The position numbers were made by a program, and so were the translations under genes. DNA of 64,000 nt from positions 1-64,000 of the forward strand of contig NZ_PVLR01000011.1 in the NCBI RefSeq assembly GCF_002980625.1. The letters run 5' to 3'. Shown piece after piece: positions 8,928 to 20,548 of this stretch; positions within the stretch are counted from its first letter, which is position 1, and every line of letters begins with the position of its first letter. The stretch comes from Malikia spinosa. GTDB taxonomy: Bacteria; Pseudomonadota; Gammaproteobacteria; Burkholderiales; Burkholderiaceae_C. The notes under the pieces are model-generated. The model saw only the letters and a list, made by a program, of their open reading frames with translations, ran no database searches and was not told the DNA's origin.

Positions 8928-10973
8928 ATGTCAGCCGGTCTGAACATCGCCCAACTCGATGCCGTCAATCACCTCGGCGGCCCCTGCCTGGTGCTGGCCG
9001 GTGCCGGCTCGGGCAAGACGCGGGTGATCACGCACAAGATCGGACGCCTGATCCAGGCCGGGCTGGCGGCGAACCGGATCGCGGCCATCACCTTCACCAA
9101 CAAGGCGGCGGCCGAGATGCGCGAGCGCGCGCGCCAGCTGGTCGGCAAGGCCGCCAAGGACGTGCTGATCTGCACCTTCCACTCGCTCGGGGTGCGGCTG
9201 CTGCGCGAGGACGGCAAGGCACTCGGGCTCAAGAGCCAGTTCTCGATCCTCGACACCGACGACATCACCGGCATCCTGAAGGACTGTGGCGGCAGCACCG
9301 ACACAGCGACCGCGCGCCAATGGCAATGGACCATCAGCGGCTGGAAGGGTGCCGGCCTGAACGCCGAGCAGGCGCTGGCCCAGGCCAAGGACGAGAACGA
9401 ACGCGTGATCGCGCTCGTGATGGCGCGCTACCAGGAACGGCTGACGGCCTACCAGAGCGTGGACTTCGACGACCTGATCGCGCTGCCACTGAAATTGCTG
9501 CGCGAGTTTCCCGAGGTACGGGAGAAATGGCAGAAAAAGCTCGGCCATGTGCTGGTCGACGAGTACCAGGACACCAACGCGACCCAGTACGAGCTGCTGA
9601 AATTGCTGGTCGGCGAGCGCGGACGCTTCACCGCGGTGGGCGACGACGACCAGTCGATCTACGGCTGGCGTGGCGCGACGCTGGACAACCTGAAGAAACT
9701 GCCGCAGGACTACCCCGAGCTGCGCGTGATCAAGCTCGAGCAGAACTATCGCTCGACCAGCGCCATCCTGCGTGCGGCCAACAACGTGATCGGCCCGAAC
9801 CCCAAGCTGTTCCCGAAGACGCTCTGGAGCGAGCTCGGCGAGGGCGAGCCGGTGCGCGTGAGCGCCTGCGACCAGGAGGAACACGAAGCCGAACGCGCGG
9901 TGGCACGCATCCAGGGTCTGCGCGCCAACCACAAGCACAAGGCGTTCAAGGACTTCGCGATCCTGTACCGCGCCAACCACCAGGCGCGACCGCTGGAAAC
10001 CGCGCTGCGCCGGGCGCAGATTCCGTACAAGGTGTCAGGGGGCCAGAGCTTCTTCGACCGGGCCGAGATCAAGGACCTCTGCGCCTGGCTGCGACTGCTG
10101 GTCAACAACAACGACGACCCGGCCTTCCTGCGCACGATCACGACCCCGAAGCGCGGCATCGGCCACCAGACCCTGGCCCAGCTCGGCAGCTTCGCGACCC
10201 AGTACAAGCTCAGCCTGTTCGAGTCGCTGTTCTCGCATTCGCTGGCGGCGGCAGTCAATGCGCGCGCACTGGCGGGCCTGCACGAATTCGGCCGCTACCT
10301 CAACGACCTCGAGCACCGTGCGCGCCACACCCGCGGTGCCGAGGCAGCCAAGGTCTTCCTGAGCGATTGGCTGAAGGACATCGGCTACGAGCAATACCTC
10401 TACGACAGCGAGGACAGCGAGAAGGCCGCCGCCGCACGCTGGGGCAACGTGATCGACTTCTGCGACTGGGTGGCGGCGCGCTGCGGCGGCCAGATCGACG
10501 ACAGCGGTGGCGTCACGACCGAGCGCGAGGTCAAGTCGATGCTCGAAGTCGCGCAGACCATCGCGCTGATCTCGACCATCTCGGAACGCGAGCAGGATGC
10601 CGACCAGGTCACGCTGTCGACACTGCATGCCTCCAAGGGACTGGAATGGCCGCATGTGATCCTGGCCGGTGTCAACGAAGGGCTGCTGCCGTTCAAGCCT
10701 GACGATGCGGGCGACGGCGCGGCGCTGGCCTTGCGCATCCAGGAGGAACGGCGCCTGATGTATGTCGGCATCACACGCGCGCAGCAGACCCTGGTCGTGA
10801 GCTGGCTCAAGCGGCGCAAGAAGGGCCGCGAGATGGTGCCGGGCCAGCCCAGCCGCTTCATCGAGGAGATGGCGCTGGACCAGGCCACGGTCAAGGAGGA
10901 CCCGCGCGAGAAGCTGCGCGCGCTGCGCGCCGAGTTCGCGGCCAGAGCCGCGCAGGCACCACCCGGCCAGTGA
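8928..10973 (+). CDS. rep: ATP-dependent DNA helicase Rep (UvrD/Rep family)
   Basis: Superfamily 1A 3'-5' helicase that removes protein barriers ahead of forks, 681 aa. Visible motifs: AGAGSGKTRVI (Walker A) near residues 22-32, FTNKAAAEMRER (Ia), VDEYQDTN (II), GDDDQSIYGWRGA (III), LEQNYRST (IV), TLHASKGLEW (V) and GITRAQQTL (VI). The length fits Rep (about 670) better than UvrD (about 720). Follows priA on the same strand. Complete. Confidence 0.93.
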   Translation: MSAGLNIAQLDAVNHLGGPCLVLAGAGSGKTRVITHKIGRLIQAGLAANRIAAITFTNKAAAEMRERARQLVGKAAKDVLICTFHSLGVRLLREDGKALGLKSQFSILDTDDITGILKDCGGSTDTATARQWQWTISGWKGAGLNAEQALAQAKDENERVIALVMARYQERLTAYQSVDFDDLIALPLKLLREFPEVREKWQKKLGHVLVDEYQDTNATQYELLKLLVGERGRFTAVGDDDQSIYGWRGATLDNLKKLPQDYPELRVIKLEQNYRSTSAILRAANNVIGPNPKLFPKTLWSELGEGEPVRVSACDQEEHEAERAVARIQGLRANHKHKAFKDFAILYRANHQARPLETALRRAQIPYKVSGGQSFFDRAEIKDLCAWLRLLVNNNDDPAFLRTITTPKRGIGHQTLAQLGSFATQYKLSLFESLFSHSLAAAVNARALAGLHEFGRYLNDLEHRARHTRGAEAAKVFLSDWLKDIGYEQYLYDSEDSEKAAAARWGNVIDFCDWVAARCGGQIDDSGGVTTEREVKSMLEVAQTIALISTISEREQDADQVTLSTLHASKGLEWPHVILAGVNEGLLPFKPDDAGDGAALALRIQEERRLMYVGITRAQQTLVVSWLKRRKKGREMVPGQPSRFIEEMALDQATVKEDPREKLRALRAEFAARAAQAPPGQ

Positions 10974-11016
10974 GCGTTACCATAACGAAAAAATCAATAA
11001 GTTTATGGAGAAAATG

Positions 11017-11538
11017 ATGCGTAAAGCCGGACGGCGTCGACTGGTACTGGGCCTGTTGCTGACCGGTTCAGCGCTGCTGCTGGCCAGGCCCGGACTGGCA
11101 CAGGATGCCGCGCCGACCGGCAAGAAAATCCTGACGATCAGCGGCAAGATTGGCGCCGGACAAGCGGGTGCCAAGGTCGCGTTCGACCTGAGCCGGCTGG
11201 AGTCGCTGCCGCAGCGCAGCTTCACGACCCAGACGCCTTGGCAGGACAAGCCGGTCCAGTTCAGCGGCCCGCTGCTGCGCGATGTACTGGCTTCGGTGAA
11301 GGCCCAGGGTAGCCAGCTCAAGGCGATTGCGCTCAACGATTACAAGGTCAGCATTCCGGTCTCGGACAGCCTGCGCTTCGATGTGGTGCTGGCGCTGCGC
11401 ATCAATGGCGAACTGATCCCGGTGCGCCACAAGGGCCCGCTGTTCGTGGTCTACCCTTACGACAGCGACGAGGAACTGCGCAACACGCTCTACTACAGCC
11501 GCTCGATCTGGCAGCTCAAGGCGATCGAGGTTGAATAA
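11017..11538 (+). CDS. Exported molybdopterin-binding-fold protein lacking cysteine
   Basis: 173 aa with an N-terminal signal ([19 protein letters not shown], cleavage near LAQ-DAAP). Three in-frame ATGs lie at 11005, 11014 and 11017; GGAG at 11007-11010 has ideal 6-nt spacing only for 11017. The mature part resembles the sulfite-oxidase-type (Oxidored_molyb) fold: an [13 protein letters not shown] block, [17 protein letters not shown] and [11 protein letters not shown]. The protein contains no cysteine, so the molybdenum-ligating Cys of active family members is absent and catalysis is unlikely. The stop codon is 4 bp before the ATG of the hybrid kinase; I infer a periplasmic accessory or ligand-sensing partner of that kinase. 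Confidence 0.75.
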   Translation: MRKAGRRRLVLGLLLTGSALLLARPGLAQDAAPTGKKILTISGKIGAGQAGAKVAFDLSRLESLPQRSFTTQTPWQDKPVQFSGPLLRDVLASVKAQGSQLKAIALNDYKVSIPVSDSLRFDVVLALRINGELIPVRHKGPLFVVYPYDSDEELRNTLYYSRSIWQLKAIEVE

Positions 11539-11542
11539 GTCG

Positions 11543-13390
<1,848 letters not shown>

Positions 13391-13425
13391 GCCGCGGCCC
13401 GGCAGGACCGCGAGGTGCGGCCGAC

Positions 13426-14409
13426 TCAGGCCAGCAGCTGGCCCAGACGGGCGCCGGGCGCCAGTGCGACCCCGCGCAGGAAATCGGCCACCGGCAGGCG
13501 CTTGCCGCCCGCGCGCTGCAGTTCGGTCAGACGCAGCACGCCAGCGCCGGCCTGCACCCGCACGCCCTCGGCATCGGCGCTGCGCACGCTGCCGGCGGGA
13601 AAGTCGGCGCTGGCGGGCTGATCGCCCTCGGCCACAGCACCCCAGACCTTGAGCGACTCACCCTGCCAGCTCGTGACTGCACCCGGAAACGGGTTGAAGG
13701 CACGCACCCGGCGCGCCAGGGTCTGTGCGTCGAGCGACCAGTCGATCAGCGCCTCGGCCTTCTCGATCTTGTGCGCGTAGTTGACGCCTTCGGCCGGCTG
13801 GGGCGTAGCGCGCAGGCCGCCACAGGCCGCCAGTTCGAGCGCCTCGACGATCAGGCGTCCGCCCAGCAGCGCCAACCGGTCATGCAGCACGCCGGTGCTG
13901 TCATCAGGACGGATCGCCAGCTTTTCCTCCAGCAGCATGTCGCCGGTATCGAGCCCCAAGTCCATCTGCATGATGGTGATGCCGGTTTCCAGATCACCGG
14001 CCTCGATCGCGCGATGGATCGGCGCCGCACCGCGCCAGCGCGGTAGCAGCGAGGCGTGGATGTTCAGGCAGCCCAGGCGCGGCAGCTCCAGCGTCCACTG
14101 CGGCAGGATCAGGCCATAGGCCGCCACCACCATGATGTCGGCGCCAGCCGCCAGCAGGGCCTCGCGCGCGGCGGCGGCATCGGCCGGGTACTTGCCGTCG
14201 AGCCTGAGGCTCAGCGGCTGCGACACCGGGATGCCATGCTGCAGCGCCAACTGCTTGACCGGCGAGGCCTGCAGCTTCATGCCGCGCCCGGCCGGGCGGT
14301 CGGGCTGGGTCAGCACCAGCGGCACCTCGAAGCCGGCGGCCAGCAGCGCCTGCAGCGCCACTGCGGCGAATTCGGGCGTGCCCGCGAAGACGACCTTCAG
14401 GCCCGCCAT
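13426..14409 (-). CDS. fmt: Methionyl-tRNA formyltransferase
   Basis: Formylates initiator Met-tRNA using 10-formyl-THF, 327 aa. The N-terminal Rossmann domain opens [12 protein letters not shown]; a loop carries [14 protein letters not shown]; the formyltransferase active-site block reads [21 protein letters not shown] (Asn/His) and is followed by [16 protein letters not shown]. The C-terminal tRNA-binding domain contains [11 protein letters not shown]. It lies 1 bp downstream of def, the usual def-fmt operon that handles formyl groups on and off new proteins. Confidence 0.97.
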   Translation of the reverse strand: MAGLKVVFAGTPEFAAVALQALLAAGFEVPLVLTQPDRPAGRGMKLQASPVKQLALQHGIPVSQPLSLRLDGKYPADAAAAREALLAAGADIMVVAAYGLILPQWTLELPRLGCLNIHASLLPRWRGAAPIHRAIEAGDLETGITIMQMDLGLDTGDMLLEEKLAIRPDDSTGVLHDRLALLGGRLIVEALELAACGGLRATPQPAEGVNYAHKIEKAEALIDWSLDAQTLARRVRAFNPFPGAVTSWQGESLKVWGAVAEGDQPASADFPAGSVRSADAEGVRVQAGAGVLRLTELQRAGGKRLPVADFLRGVALAPGARLGQLLA

Positions 14410-14410
14410 C

Positions 14411-14929
14411 TCAGCGCCTGGCCTCGCGTTCGGCCTTGACCAGCTTGGCCTTGATGCGGTCGCGCTTGAGCTGCGACAGATGCTGCACGAACACCTTGCC
14501 GTTGAGGTGGTCGATCTCGTGCTGAATGCAGACCGCCAGCAGGCCGTCGGCTTCGATCAGCCGGCTTTCGCCCTTTTCATCGAGCGCGCGCACCTTGACC
14601 GCGATCGAACGCTCGACGCCGTCGTAGATGCCGGGCACCGACAGGCAACCCTCCTCGCCGCGGCGCTGGGTCGGGCTGGCCCATTCGATCTCGGGGTTGA
14701 TCAGCACCAGCGGCTGATTGCGCTCCTCGCTGACGTCGATCACGACCAGGCGCTGGTGGAAATCGACCTGGGTCGCGGCCAGGCCGATGCCCTGCGCCTC
14801 GTACATGGTCGCCAGCATGCGCTCGATCATGGCGCGGATGGCGTCATCGACCGCCGCCACGGGCTTGGCCACGGTGTGCAGGCGCGGGTCGGGGTAACGC
14901 AGGATGGTCAGCAGTTCGGTATCGGACAT
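14411..14929 (-). CDS. def: Peptide deformylase
   Basis: Fe(II)/metal hydrolase removing the N-formyl group from nascent proteins, 172 aa. All three family motifs are intact: GIGLAATQV (motif 1), EEGCLSVPG with the Cys metal ligand (motif 2) and QHEIDHLNG with two His ligands and the catalytic Glu (motif 3). First gene of a def-fmt operon, divergent from the LysM protein gene across a 166-bp promoter spacer. Confidence 0.97.
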   Translation of the reverse strand: MSDTELLTILRYPDPRLHTVAKPVAAVDDAIRAMIERMLATMYEAQGIGLAATQVDFHQRLVVIDVSEERNQPLVLINPEIEWASPTQRRGEEGCLSVPGIYDGVERSIAVKVRALDEKGESRLIEADGLLAVCIQHEIDHLNGKVFVQHLSQLKRDRIKAKLVKAEREARR

Positions 14930-15095
14930 GGGGAGCTATATCGGTAGGAGGCGCAAAACCGCCGCCAGGGGCGCAGCGCAAAGGTGCATATTTTCGCGAC
15001 TTTTCAGCGCTGCGTCTGGCGATGCGGGTTTTACGCTTGCCACAAGGGGGGACAGGAGGCAATATCTGTACAGAAACCACTCCAGGGAGGAAGCA

Positions 15096-16385
15096 ATGGC
15101 AGCCACGAGCAAGCCCGGGTCGGGCCAAGGGGCCGAGACCCGAGACACCGCAATGCCAGCCATCGGAGCGAGCCAATTGGCGAGCGGACGCCGTGGCCTG
15201 CTGGCCGGCGCCGCCAGCATCACGCTGCTGTGGGCGGCAGGCCCGGCGCGGGCCTTCCCGGATTACCCGGTCACGCCCGGCCAGCGCGGGACCGCGCAAA
15301 AGGTGGCGCAGGCCGGCGTGCCGCTGTCCGAGCTCAGCCCGAATGCGCCGGACCGCTATACCGTCAAGCGCGGCGACACCCTGTGGGACATCTCGGGGCT
15401 CTACCTCAGGCGGCCCTGGCGCTGGCCCGAGCTCTGGGGCATGAACCTGCAGCAGATCCGCAACCCGCACCTGATCTTCCCGGGCCAGCGGCTGGTGCTG
15501 CACAAGGCCAACGGCCGCGCCTGGCTCAGCCTGGAGCAGGGGGAGATGCCCACGGTCAGGCTGTCGCCTCGCGTCCGGAGCGAGAACCTGGCCGAAGCGG
15601 CAATCCCGCCGATTCCGCTCGACGTGATCGCGCCGTTCCTGAACGAGGCGCTGATAGTCGACGAAAACACCCTGGCCGGTGCGGCCCGGCTGGTCGCCAC
15701 GCCGGAAAACCGCGTGCTGCTGAGCCAGGGCGACCGGGCCTATGCGCGCGGCCAGTATGGCGACAGCGGCCGCCAGCTCGGTCAGCCGCTGCAGCTCGAG
15801 GCGGGCTCGCCGCGCCGGTTGCGCATCTTCCGCAACGCGGTGGCGCTCAAGGACCCGGCCAGCGGCGAGATCCTGGGCTACGAGGCCCAGTATGTCGGCC
15901 AGGCCGAGCTGGTGCGCTCCGAGGACATCATCGTCGGCACCGGAGCGGACGGCAAGCCAACGCAGCAGATCGTTCCGGCGACCGTGGACATCACGCTGGC
16001 CAAGGAAGAGGTCCGCATCGGTGACCGACTGCTGCCCGCGCCACCGCCCGAGTGGCCGGTATTCGTGCCGCACGCCCCCGAGCCGGAACAGCAAGGACAG
16101 GTGGTGTCGGTCTATGGCAATGCGGTGCGCTACGCCGGCCAGAGCCAGGTCGTGACGATCAACCGCGGCGCGCGCGACGGCGTCGAACCCGGCCAGGTGC
16201 TGACGCTGCTCAAGGAGAGCGGCGTGCTGCCCGACAAGACCGACCCGGGCAAGCCCGAGTTGCGCCTGCCAGGCGAGCGCAACGGCCTGATGATCGTGTT
16301 CCGGGTCTTCGAACGGGTGTCGTACGCGCTGCTGCTGCAGATCACCGACGGCGTCAAGATCGGCGACCGCTTCATCACCCCTTGA
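15096..16385 (+). CDS. LysM peptidoglycan-binding domain protein
   Basis: 429 aa envelope protein. The ATG at 15096 has a strong Shine-Dalgarno (GGGAGG at 15085-15090). The N-terminus carries a twin-arginine-like stretch (GRRGLLAGAASITLLWAAG, cleavage near ARA-FPD) after an unusually long polar n-region. One LysM domain follows at about residues 87-138 (YTVKRGDTLWDISG ... IFPGQRLVL). The remaining roughly 290 residues have no recognised domain and are mostly beta-like. Its placement between def/fmt and dprA is conserved in Burkholderiales. dprA starts 11 bp downstream, so the two are probably co-transcribed. Confidence 0.88.
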   Translation: MAATSKPGSGQGAETRDTAMPAIGASQLASGRRGLLAGAASITLLWAAGPARAFPDYPVTPGQRGTAQKVAQAGVPLSELSPNAPDRYTVKRGDTLWDISGLYLRRPWRWPELWGMNLQQIRNPHLIFPGQRLVLHKANGRAWLSLEQGEMPTVRLSPRVRSENLAEAAIPPIPLDVIAPFLNEALIVDENTLAGAARLVATPENRVLLSQGDRAYARGQYGDSGRQLGQPLQLEAGSPRRLRIFRNAVALKDPASGEILGYEAQYVGQAELVRSEDIIVGTGADGKPTQQIVPATVDITLAKEEVRIGDRLLPAPPPEWPVFVPHAPEPEQQGQVVSVYGNAVRYAGQSQVVTINRGARDGVEPGQVLTLLKESGVLPDKTDPGKPELRLPGERNGLMIVFRVFERVSYALLLQITDGVKIGDRFITP

Positions 16386-16396
16386 CGCCTGCTGTC

Positions 16397-17548
16397 ATGA
16401 CGCGCGCGCTGCCAGACGCCGAACTTGAGGCCTGGCTGCGCCTGAAGCTCACGCCCGGTGTCGGTGATGCCAGCGCGCGCAAGCTGCTGGCAGCCTTCGG
16501 CCTGCCGCCAGCGATATTCGCCCAACCGCGCGCGGCGCTGGCCGCCGTGGTCGGCCCGACCCTGGCCGAGCGGCTGCTGACCGAGCCCGAGGGCTGGCGC
16601 GAACTGTGCGAGCAGACCCGCCGCTGGCTGGCAGGCGCTACGCGGCGCCAGTTGCTGACGCTGGGCGACCCGGACTATCCGGCCGAGCTGCTGCAGATCG
16701 AGGACCCGCCGCTGCTGCTGCACCTGGAGGGCAACCCGGCCGCACTGCGCCATCCGCTGCGGCTGGCCATGGTCGGCAGTCGCAACCCGACCGCCCAGGG
16801 CGCCGACCATGCGCGCCAGTTCGCCCGCGCACTGGCCGAAGCCGGCGCCTGCATCGTCTCGGGGCTGGCGCTCGGCATCGACGGCGCCGCGCACGAGGGC
16901 GCGCTGGAGGCTGGCGGCTGCACGCTGGCGGTGGTCGGCACCGGGCTGGACCAGATCTACCCGAAAAAACACCAGGCGCTGGCGCAGCGCATTGCCGCCC
17001 AGGGCGCGCTGATCAGCGAATACCTGCTCGGCACGCCACCGCTGGCAGCCAACTTCCCGAAACGCAACCGCATCATCTCGGGCCTGAGCCAGGGCGTGCT
17101 GGTGGTGGAAGCCGCGCTGCAGTCGGGCTCGCTGATCACGGCACGCCAGGCCGCCGAGCAGGGACGCGAGGTGTTCGCGATTCCCGGCTCGATCCACTCG
17201 CCGCAGTCGCGCGGCTGCCATGCGCTGATACGCCAGGGTGCCAAGCTGGTCGAGTCGGCAGCGGACATCCTGGAGGAACTGCGTGACCAGCTCCCGTCCG
17301 CTGCGACGGGTCAGGAGTCGGAGCCAAACGGAACGGCTGATCAACAGGGCACAGTGCAAGGCAAGGACCCGCTGCCGGACGATGCGCTGCTGCGGGTGCT
17401 GGGCTTCGAGCCGTGCGGACTCGATGCCTTGCAGGCCCGTTGCGGCCTGGACCTGCCGACCCTGCAGGCCAGGCTCCTCGAGCTCGAGTTCGACGGCTGG
17501 GTGGCCCGCCTGCCGGGCGGGATCTACCAGCGGCGCGCACGCAGCTGA
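16397..17548 (+). CDS. dprA: DNA-processing protein DprA
   Basis: Loads RecA on incoming single-stranded DNA during natural transformation, 383 aa from the ATG at 16397. An N-terminal helical (SAM-like) domain is followed by the Rossmann DprA core with MVGSRNPT, IVSGLALGIDGAAHEGAL and NFPKRNRIISGLSQGVLVVEA, then a C-terminal winged-helix-like segment (LGFEPCGLDALQARCGLDLP). Directly follows the LysM gene. Presence of dprA is consistent with competence, but no com genes lie in the window. Confidence 0.95.
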   Translation: MTRALPDAELEAWLRLKLTPGVGDASARKLLAAFGLPPAIFAQPRAALAAVVGPTLAERLLTEPEGWRELCEQTRRWLAGATRRQLLTLGDPDYPAELLQIEDPPLLLHLEGNPAALRHPLRLAMVGSRNPTAQGADHARQFARALAEAGACIVSGLALGIDGAAHEGALEAGGCTLAVVGTGLDQIYPKKHQALAQRIAAQGALISEYLLGTPPLAANFPKRNRIISGLSQGVLVVEAALQSGSLITARQAAEQGREVFAIPGSIHSPQSRGCHALIRQGAKLVESAADILEELRDQLPSAATGQESEPNGTADQQGTVQGKDPLPDDALLRVLGFEPCGLDALQARCGLDLPTLQARLLELEFDGWVARLPGGIYQRRARS

Positions 17549-17582
17549 AAAAAAGCCCCCCGGTCGTCAGACTGGGGGGCTT
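17548..17582 (-). terminator. Intrinsic terminator of the secDF transcript
   Basis: Stem AAGCCCCCC (17553-17561) pairs with GGGGGGCTT (17574-17582) around a 12-nt loop. Read on the minus strand it is followed by a run of seven T, so it terminates transcripts arriving from secF. It also lies just after the dprA stop and may act weakly there. Confidence 0.88.
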
Positions 17583-17608
17583 GCAGATCGGAAGTCGAAG
17601 ATCGGTGC

Positions 17609-18562
17609 TCAGACCACGGCGCCGGAATGCGGGTCGTCCGGATCGCCGGCCTTCTTGCCCGACGTCTTGACCAGGTCCTCGCGCTTGATGCCGAGCCACA
17701 TCGCGATCGCCGCCGCGACGAACACCGACGAATAGATGCCGAACAGGATGCCGATGGTCAGCGCCAGCGCGAAATGGTGCAGGGTCTGGCCGCCGAACAG
17801 CAGCATCGACAGCACCATGATCTGGGTCGAGCCGTGGGTGATGATGGTGCGGCTGATGGTCGAGGTGATGGCGTGGTCGATCACCTGCACCGGGTCCATC
17901 TTGCGCTGGCGCCGGAAGGTCTCGCGGATGCGGTCGAAGATCACGACCGACTCGTTGACCGAATAGCCCAGCACCGCCAGCACCGCCGCCAGCACTGCCA
18001 GCGAAAACTCCCACTGGAAGAAGGCAAAGAAGCCCAGGATGATGATGATGTCGTGCAGGTTGGCGATGATGCCCGAGACCGCGTATTTCCACTCGAAGCG
18101 GACCGCGAGGTAGAGCATGATGCCGGCGATCACGAAGGCCAGCGCCTTGAGGCCGTCGGCCAGCAGTTCCTTGCCGACCTGCGGGCCGACGAACTCGGTA
18201 CGGCGCAGCGACACCGCGGGGTTCTGTGCCTTGAGCGCCGCCATCATGGCCTCGCTCTGCTGGCCCGAGCTCTGGCCCTGCAGCACCGGCAGCCGCATCA
18301 GCACATCGCGCGAGGTGCCGAAGTTCTGCACCGGCACGTCGGCATAGCCGAGCTGGGTCACGACCTTGCGCACCGACTCGAGGTCGGCCGGCTGCTCGTA
18401 GGCGACCTCCATCACGGTGCCGCCGGTGAACTCGACCGACAGGTTGAGCCCGCGCGAGAACAGGAAGAAGACCGCCGCCAGGAAGGTGATCAACGACACC
18501 GCGTTGAGCACCAGCGCGTGGCGCATGAAGGGGATGTCCTTCTTGATTCGAAACAGTTCCAT
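17609..18562 (-). CDS. secF: Protein translocase subunit SecF
   Basis: Six-helix RND-type membrane subunit that with SecD and YajC uses the proton gradient to assist late steps of Sec export, 317 aa. TM1 (ALVLNAVSLITFLAAVFFLF) is followed by the periplasmic loop beginning GLNLSVEFTGGTVMEV, then the conserved block of helices with VNESVVIFDRIRETFR and the TM5-6 region. It starts 12 bp after secD and ends at a good terminator. Confidence 0.96.
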   Translation of the reverse strand: MELFRIKKDIPFMRHALVLNAVSLITFLAAVFFLFSRGLNLSVEFTGGTVMEVAYEQPADLESVRKVVTQLGYADVPVQNFGTSRDVLMRLPVLQGQSSGQQSEAMMAALKAQNPAVSLRRTEFVGPQVGKELLADGLKALAFVIAGIMLYLAVRFEWKYAVSGIIANLHDIIIILGFFAFFQWEFSLAVLAAVLAVLGYSVNESVVIFDRIRETFRRQRKMDPVQVIDHAITSTISRTIITHGSTQIMVLSMLLFGGQTLHHFALALTIGILFGIYSSVFVAAAIAMWLGIKREDLVKTSGKKAGDPDDPHSGAVV

Positions 18563-18574
18563 CGCGTTTTCCTG

Positions 18575-20479
18575 TCAGTCGGCCTGGGACGGGCTGGCGG
18601 CCGGTTTCCACACCGTGCCGATCGACACGGACTTGAGCTTCTTCTGGCGGCCATACCAGAGGTTGACCAGGCCGCGCGAGAAGAACACGGCCGAGAACAT
18701 GCTGGTCAGGATGCCGATGCAGTGCACGACCGCAAAGCCGCGCACCGGGCCGGTACCGAAGGCCAGCAGCGCCACGCCCGCGATCAGCGTCGTGATGTTG
18801 GAGTCCAGGATCGTGTCCCAGGCATGGTCATAGCCGGCAGCGATAGCCGATTGCGGCGCGGCGCCGTTGCGCAGTTCCTCGCGGATGCGCTCGTTGATCA
18901 GCACGTTGGAGTCGATCGCCATGCCGAGCGCCAGCGCCATCGCGGCAATGCCAGGCAGGGTCAGCGTGGCTTGCAGCATCGACAGCACGGCCACCAGCAG
19001 CAGCAGGTTGACCGACAGCGCGATGCTCGAGAACACGCCAAACAGCATGTAGTAGACGCACATGAAGATGGCAATCACGATGAAGCCGCCGATCACGCTG
19101 TTGAAGCCCTTGGCGATGTTCTCGGCGCCCAGGCTCGGGCCGATGGTGCGCTCCTCGATGATCTCCATCGGTGCCGCCAGGCTGCCGGCGCGCATCAGCA
19201 GCGCGAGGTCGGTCGCCTCCTGCGGGCTGTTCATGCCAGTGATCTGGAAGCGGTTGCTGAGCTCGGACTGGATGGTCGGCGCGGTCAGCACCTCGAGCCG
19301 GCCCTTCTCGATCAGCACCACCGCCATGCGGCGCTTGATGCCGTCGCGGGTGACGGCGCGCATCGCGGCGCCGCCCTTGCCGTCGAGCGTCACGCTGACG
19401 ACCGAGCTCGAGTTCTGCTGGTCGATCGAGGCGTCGGCGCCGGTCAGGTTCTCGCCGCTGAAGACCACTTCGCGCGACAGCAGCAACGGCTCCTTGCGGC
19501 CGTCGCGGGTCGAGTAGATCAGCTCGGTGCCGGGCGGCACCAGGCCCTGCTCGGCTTCCTGCAGGCGGGCCGGGTTGTAGTCGCGCGCGCCCGGCTGGCC
19601 ATGGGCCTCGACCATGCGGACTTCCAGCGTCGCGGTGCGGCCCAGGATGTCCTTGGCCTTGGCCGTGTCCTGCACGCCCGGCAGCTGGACCACGATCCGG
19701 TCCTGGCCCTGCTGCTGGATCACCGGCTCGGCCACGCCGAGCTCATTGATCCGGTTGTTCAGGGTGTTGATGTTCTGCTTGAGCGCCTGCTCCTGGATCG
19801 CGCGCGCACCTTCGGGCTTGAGGCGGGCCGTCAGGCGGAACTCGCCTTCGGCGGCGGATTCGGTGAAGACCCAGTCGTTGAACTGGGTCTGGAGCAGCTG
19901 GCTGGAGGCCGCCAGCGATTCGGCATCGCGCAGCCGGATGTCGAGCGCCTGGCCTTCGCGGCGCACGATCGCGCGCAGGTTCTTCTCGCGCAAGGCGCTG
20001 CGGACATCGCCGGCCATGGCCTCGGCCCGCTTGACCAGCGCGCCCGGCATGTCGACCTGCAGCATGAAGTGCACGCCACCGCGCAGGTCCAGGCCCAGGT
20101 ACATCGGCGCCGCACCGAAGGACTGCAGCCAGGCCGGAGTGCGCGGCAGCAGGTTCAGCGCCACGACATGGCCGGGATTGGTCGGATCGGTGTTGAGTGC
20201 GTGATCGATCGCGTCACGCGCCTTGATCTGCAGATCGGTGCTGGCAAAACGCGCCTTGACCGAATTGCCATCGAACTGGATCGCTTCGGCTGCCAGCCCC
20301 TGCTGCGCCAGCACCTGCTCGACGCGGCTGACCATGGACAGGTCGACCTTGATGGTGGCCTTGCCCGAGGAAACCTGGACCGCTGGTGCCTCGCCAAAGA
20401 AGTTGGGCAGGGTGTAGAGGGTGGCAATCAGCAACGCGACCACGATGGTCACGTATTTCCACAGGGGATATCGATTCAT
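18575..20479 (-). CDS. secD: Protein translocase subunit SecD
   Basis: Large RND-type translocase subunit, 634 aa. TM1 (YVTIVVALLIATLYTLPNF) is followed by a long periplasmic region with the signature GLDLRGGVHFMLQVD near residue 125, the P1 head domain and a late motif ALALGMAIDSNVLINERIREE in the C-terminal bundle. Normal length for betaproteobacteria. Middle gene of yajC-secD-secF; the spacer to yajC contains two competing hairpins. Confidence 0.97.
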   Translation of the reverse strand: MNRYPLWKYVTIVVALLIATLYTLPNFFGEAPAVQVSSGKATIKVDLSMVSRVEQVLAQQGLAAEAIQFDGNSVKARFASTDLQIKARDAIDHALNTDPTNPGHVVALNLLPRTPAWLQSFGAAPMYLGLDLRGGVHFMLQVDMPGALVKRAEAMAGDVRSALREKNLRAIVRREGQALDIRLRDAESLAASSQLLQTQFNDWVFTESAAEGEFRLTARLKPEGARAIQEQALKQNINTLNNRINELGVAEPVIQQQGQDRIVVQLPGVQDTAKAKDILGRTATLEVRMVEAHGQPGARDYNPARLQEAEQGLVPPGTELIYSTRDGRKEPLLLSREVVFSGENLTGADASIDQQNSSSVVSVTLDGKGGAAMRAVTRDGIKRRMAVVLIEKGRLEVLTAPTIQSELSNRFQITGMNSPQEATDLALLMRAGSLAAPMEIIEERTIGPSLGAENIAKGFNSVIGGFIVIAIFMCVYYMLFGVFSSIALSVNLLLLVAVLSMLQATLTLPGIAAMALALGMAIDSNVLINERIREELRNGAAPQSAIAAGYDHAWDTILDSNITTLIAGVALLAFGTGPVRGFAVVHCIGILTSMFSAVFFSRGLVNLWYGRQKKLKSVSIGTVWKPAASPSQAD

Positions 20480-20491
20480 GAGCCTGGCGCT

Positions 20492-20529
20492 CCGTTCAAA
20501 AAGCCGAACGGCCGGACCCAGGTCCGGCC
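20492..20529 (-). other. Competing hairpins in the yajC-secD spacer
   Basis: Two inverted repeats share two bases: CCGTTC (20492-20497) with GAACGG (20506-20511), and GGCCGGACC (20510-20518) with GGTCCGGCC (20521-20529). They cannot form together. On the minus-strand mRNA the GC-rich hairpin comes first and a TTTTT run follows a few bases later, so it may partly terminate or attenuate between yajC and secD. Confidence 0.5.
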
Positions 20530-20548
20530 GAACTCAATCGCGAGGGAA

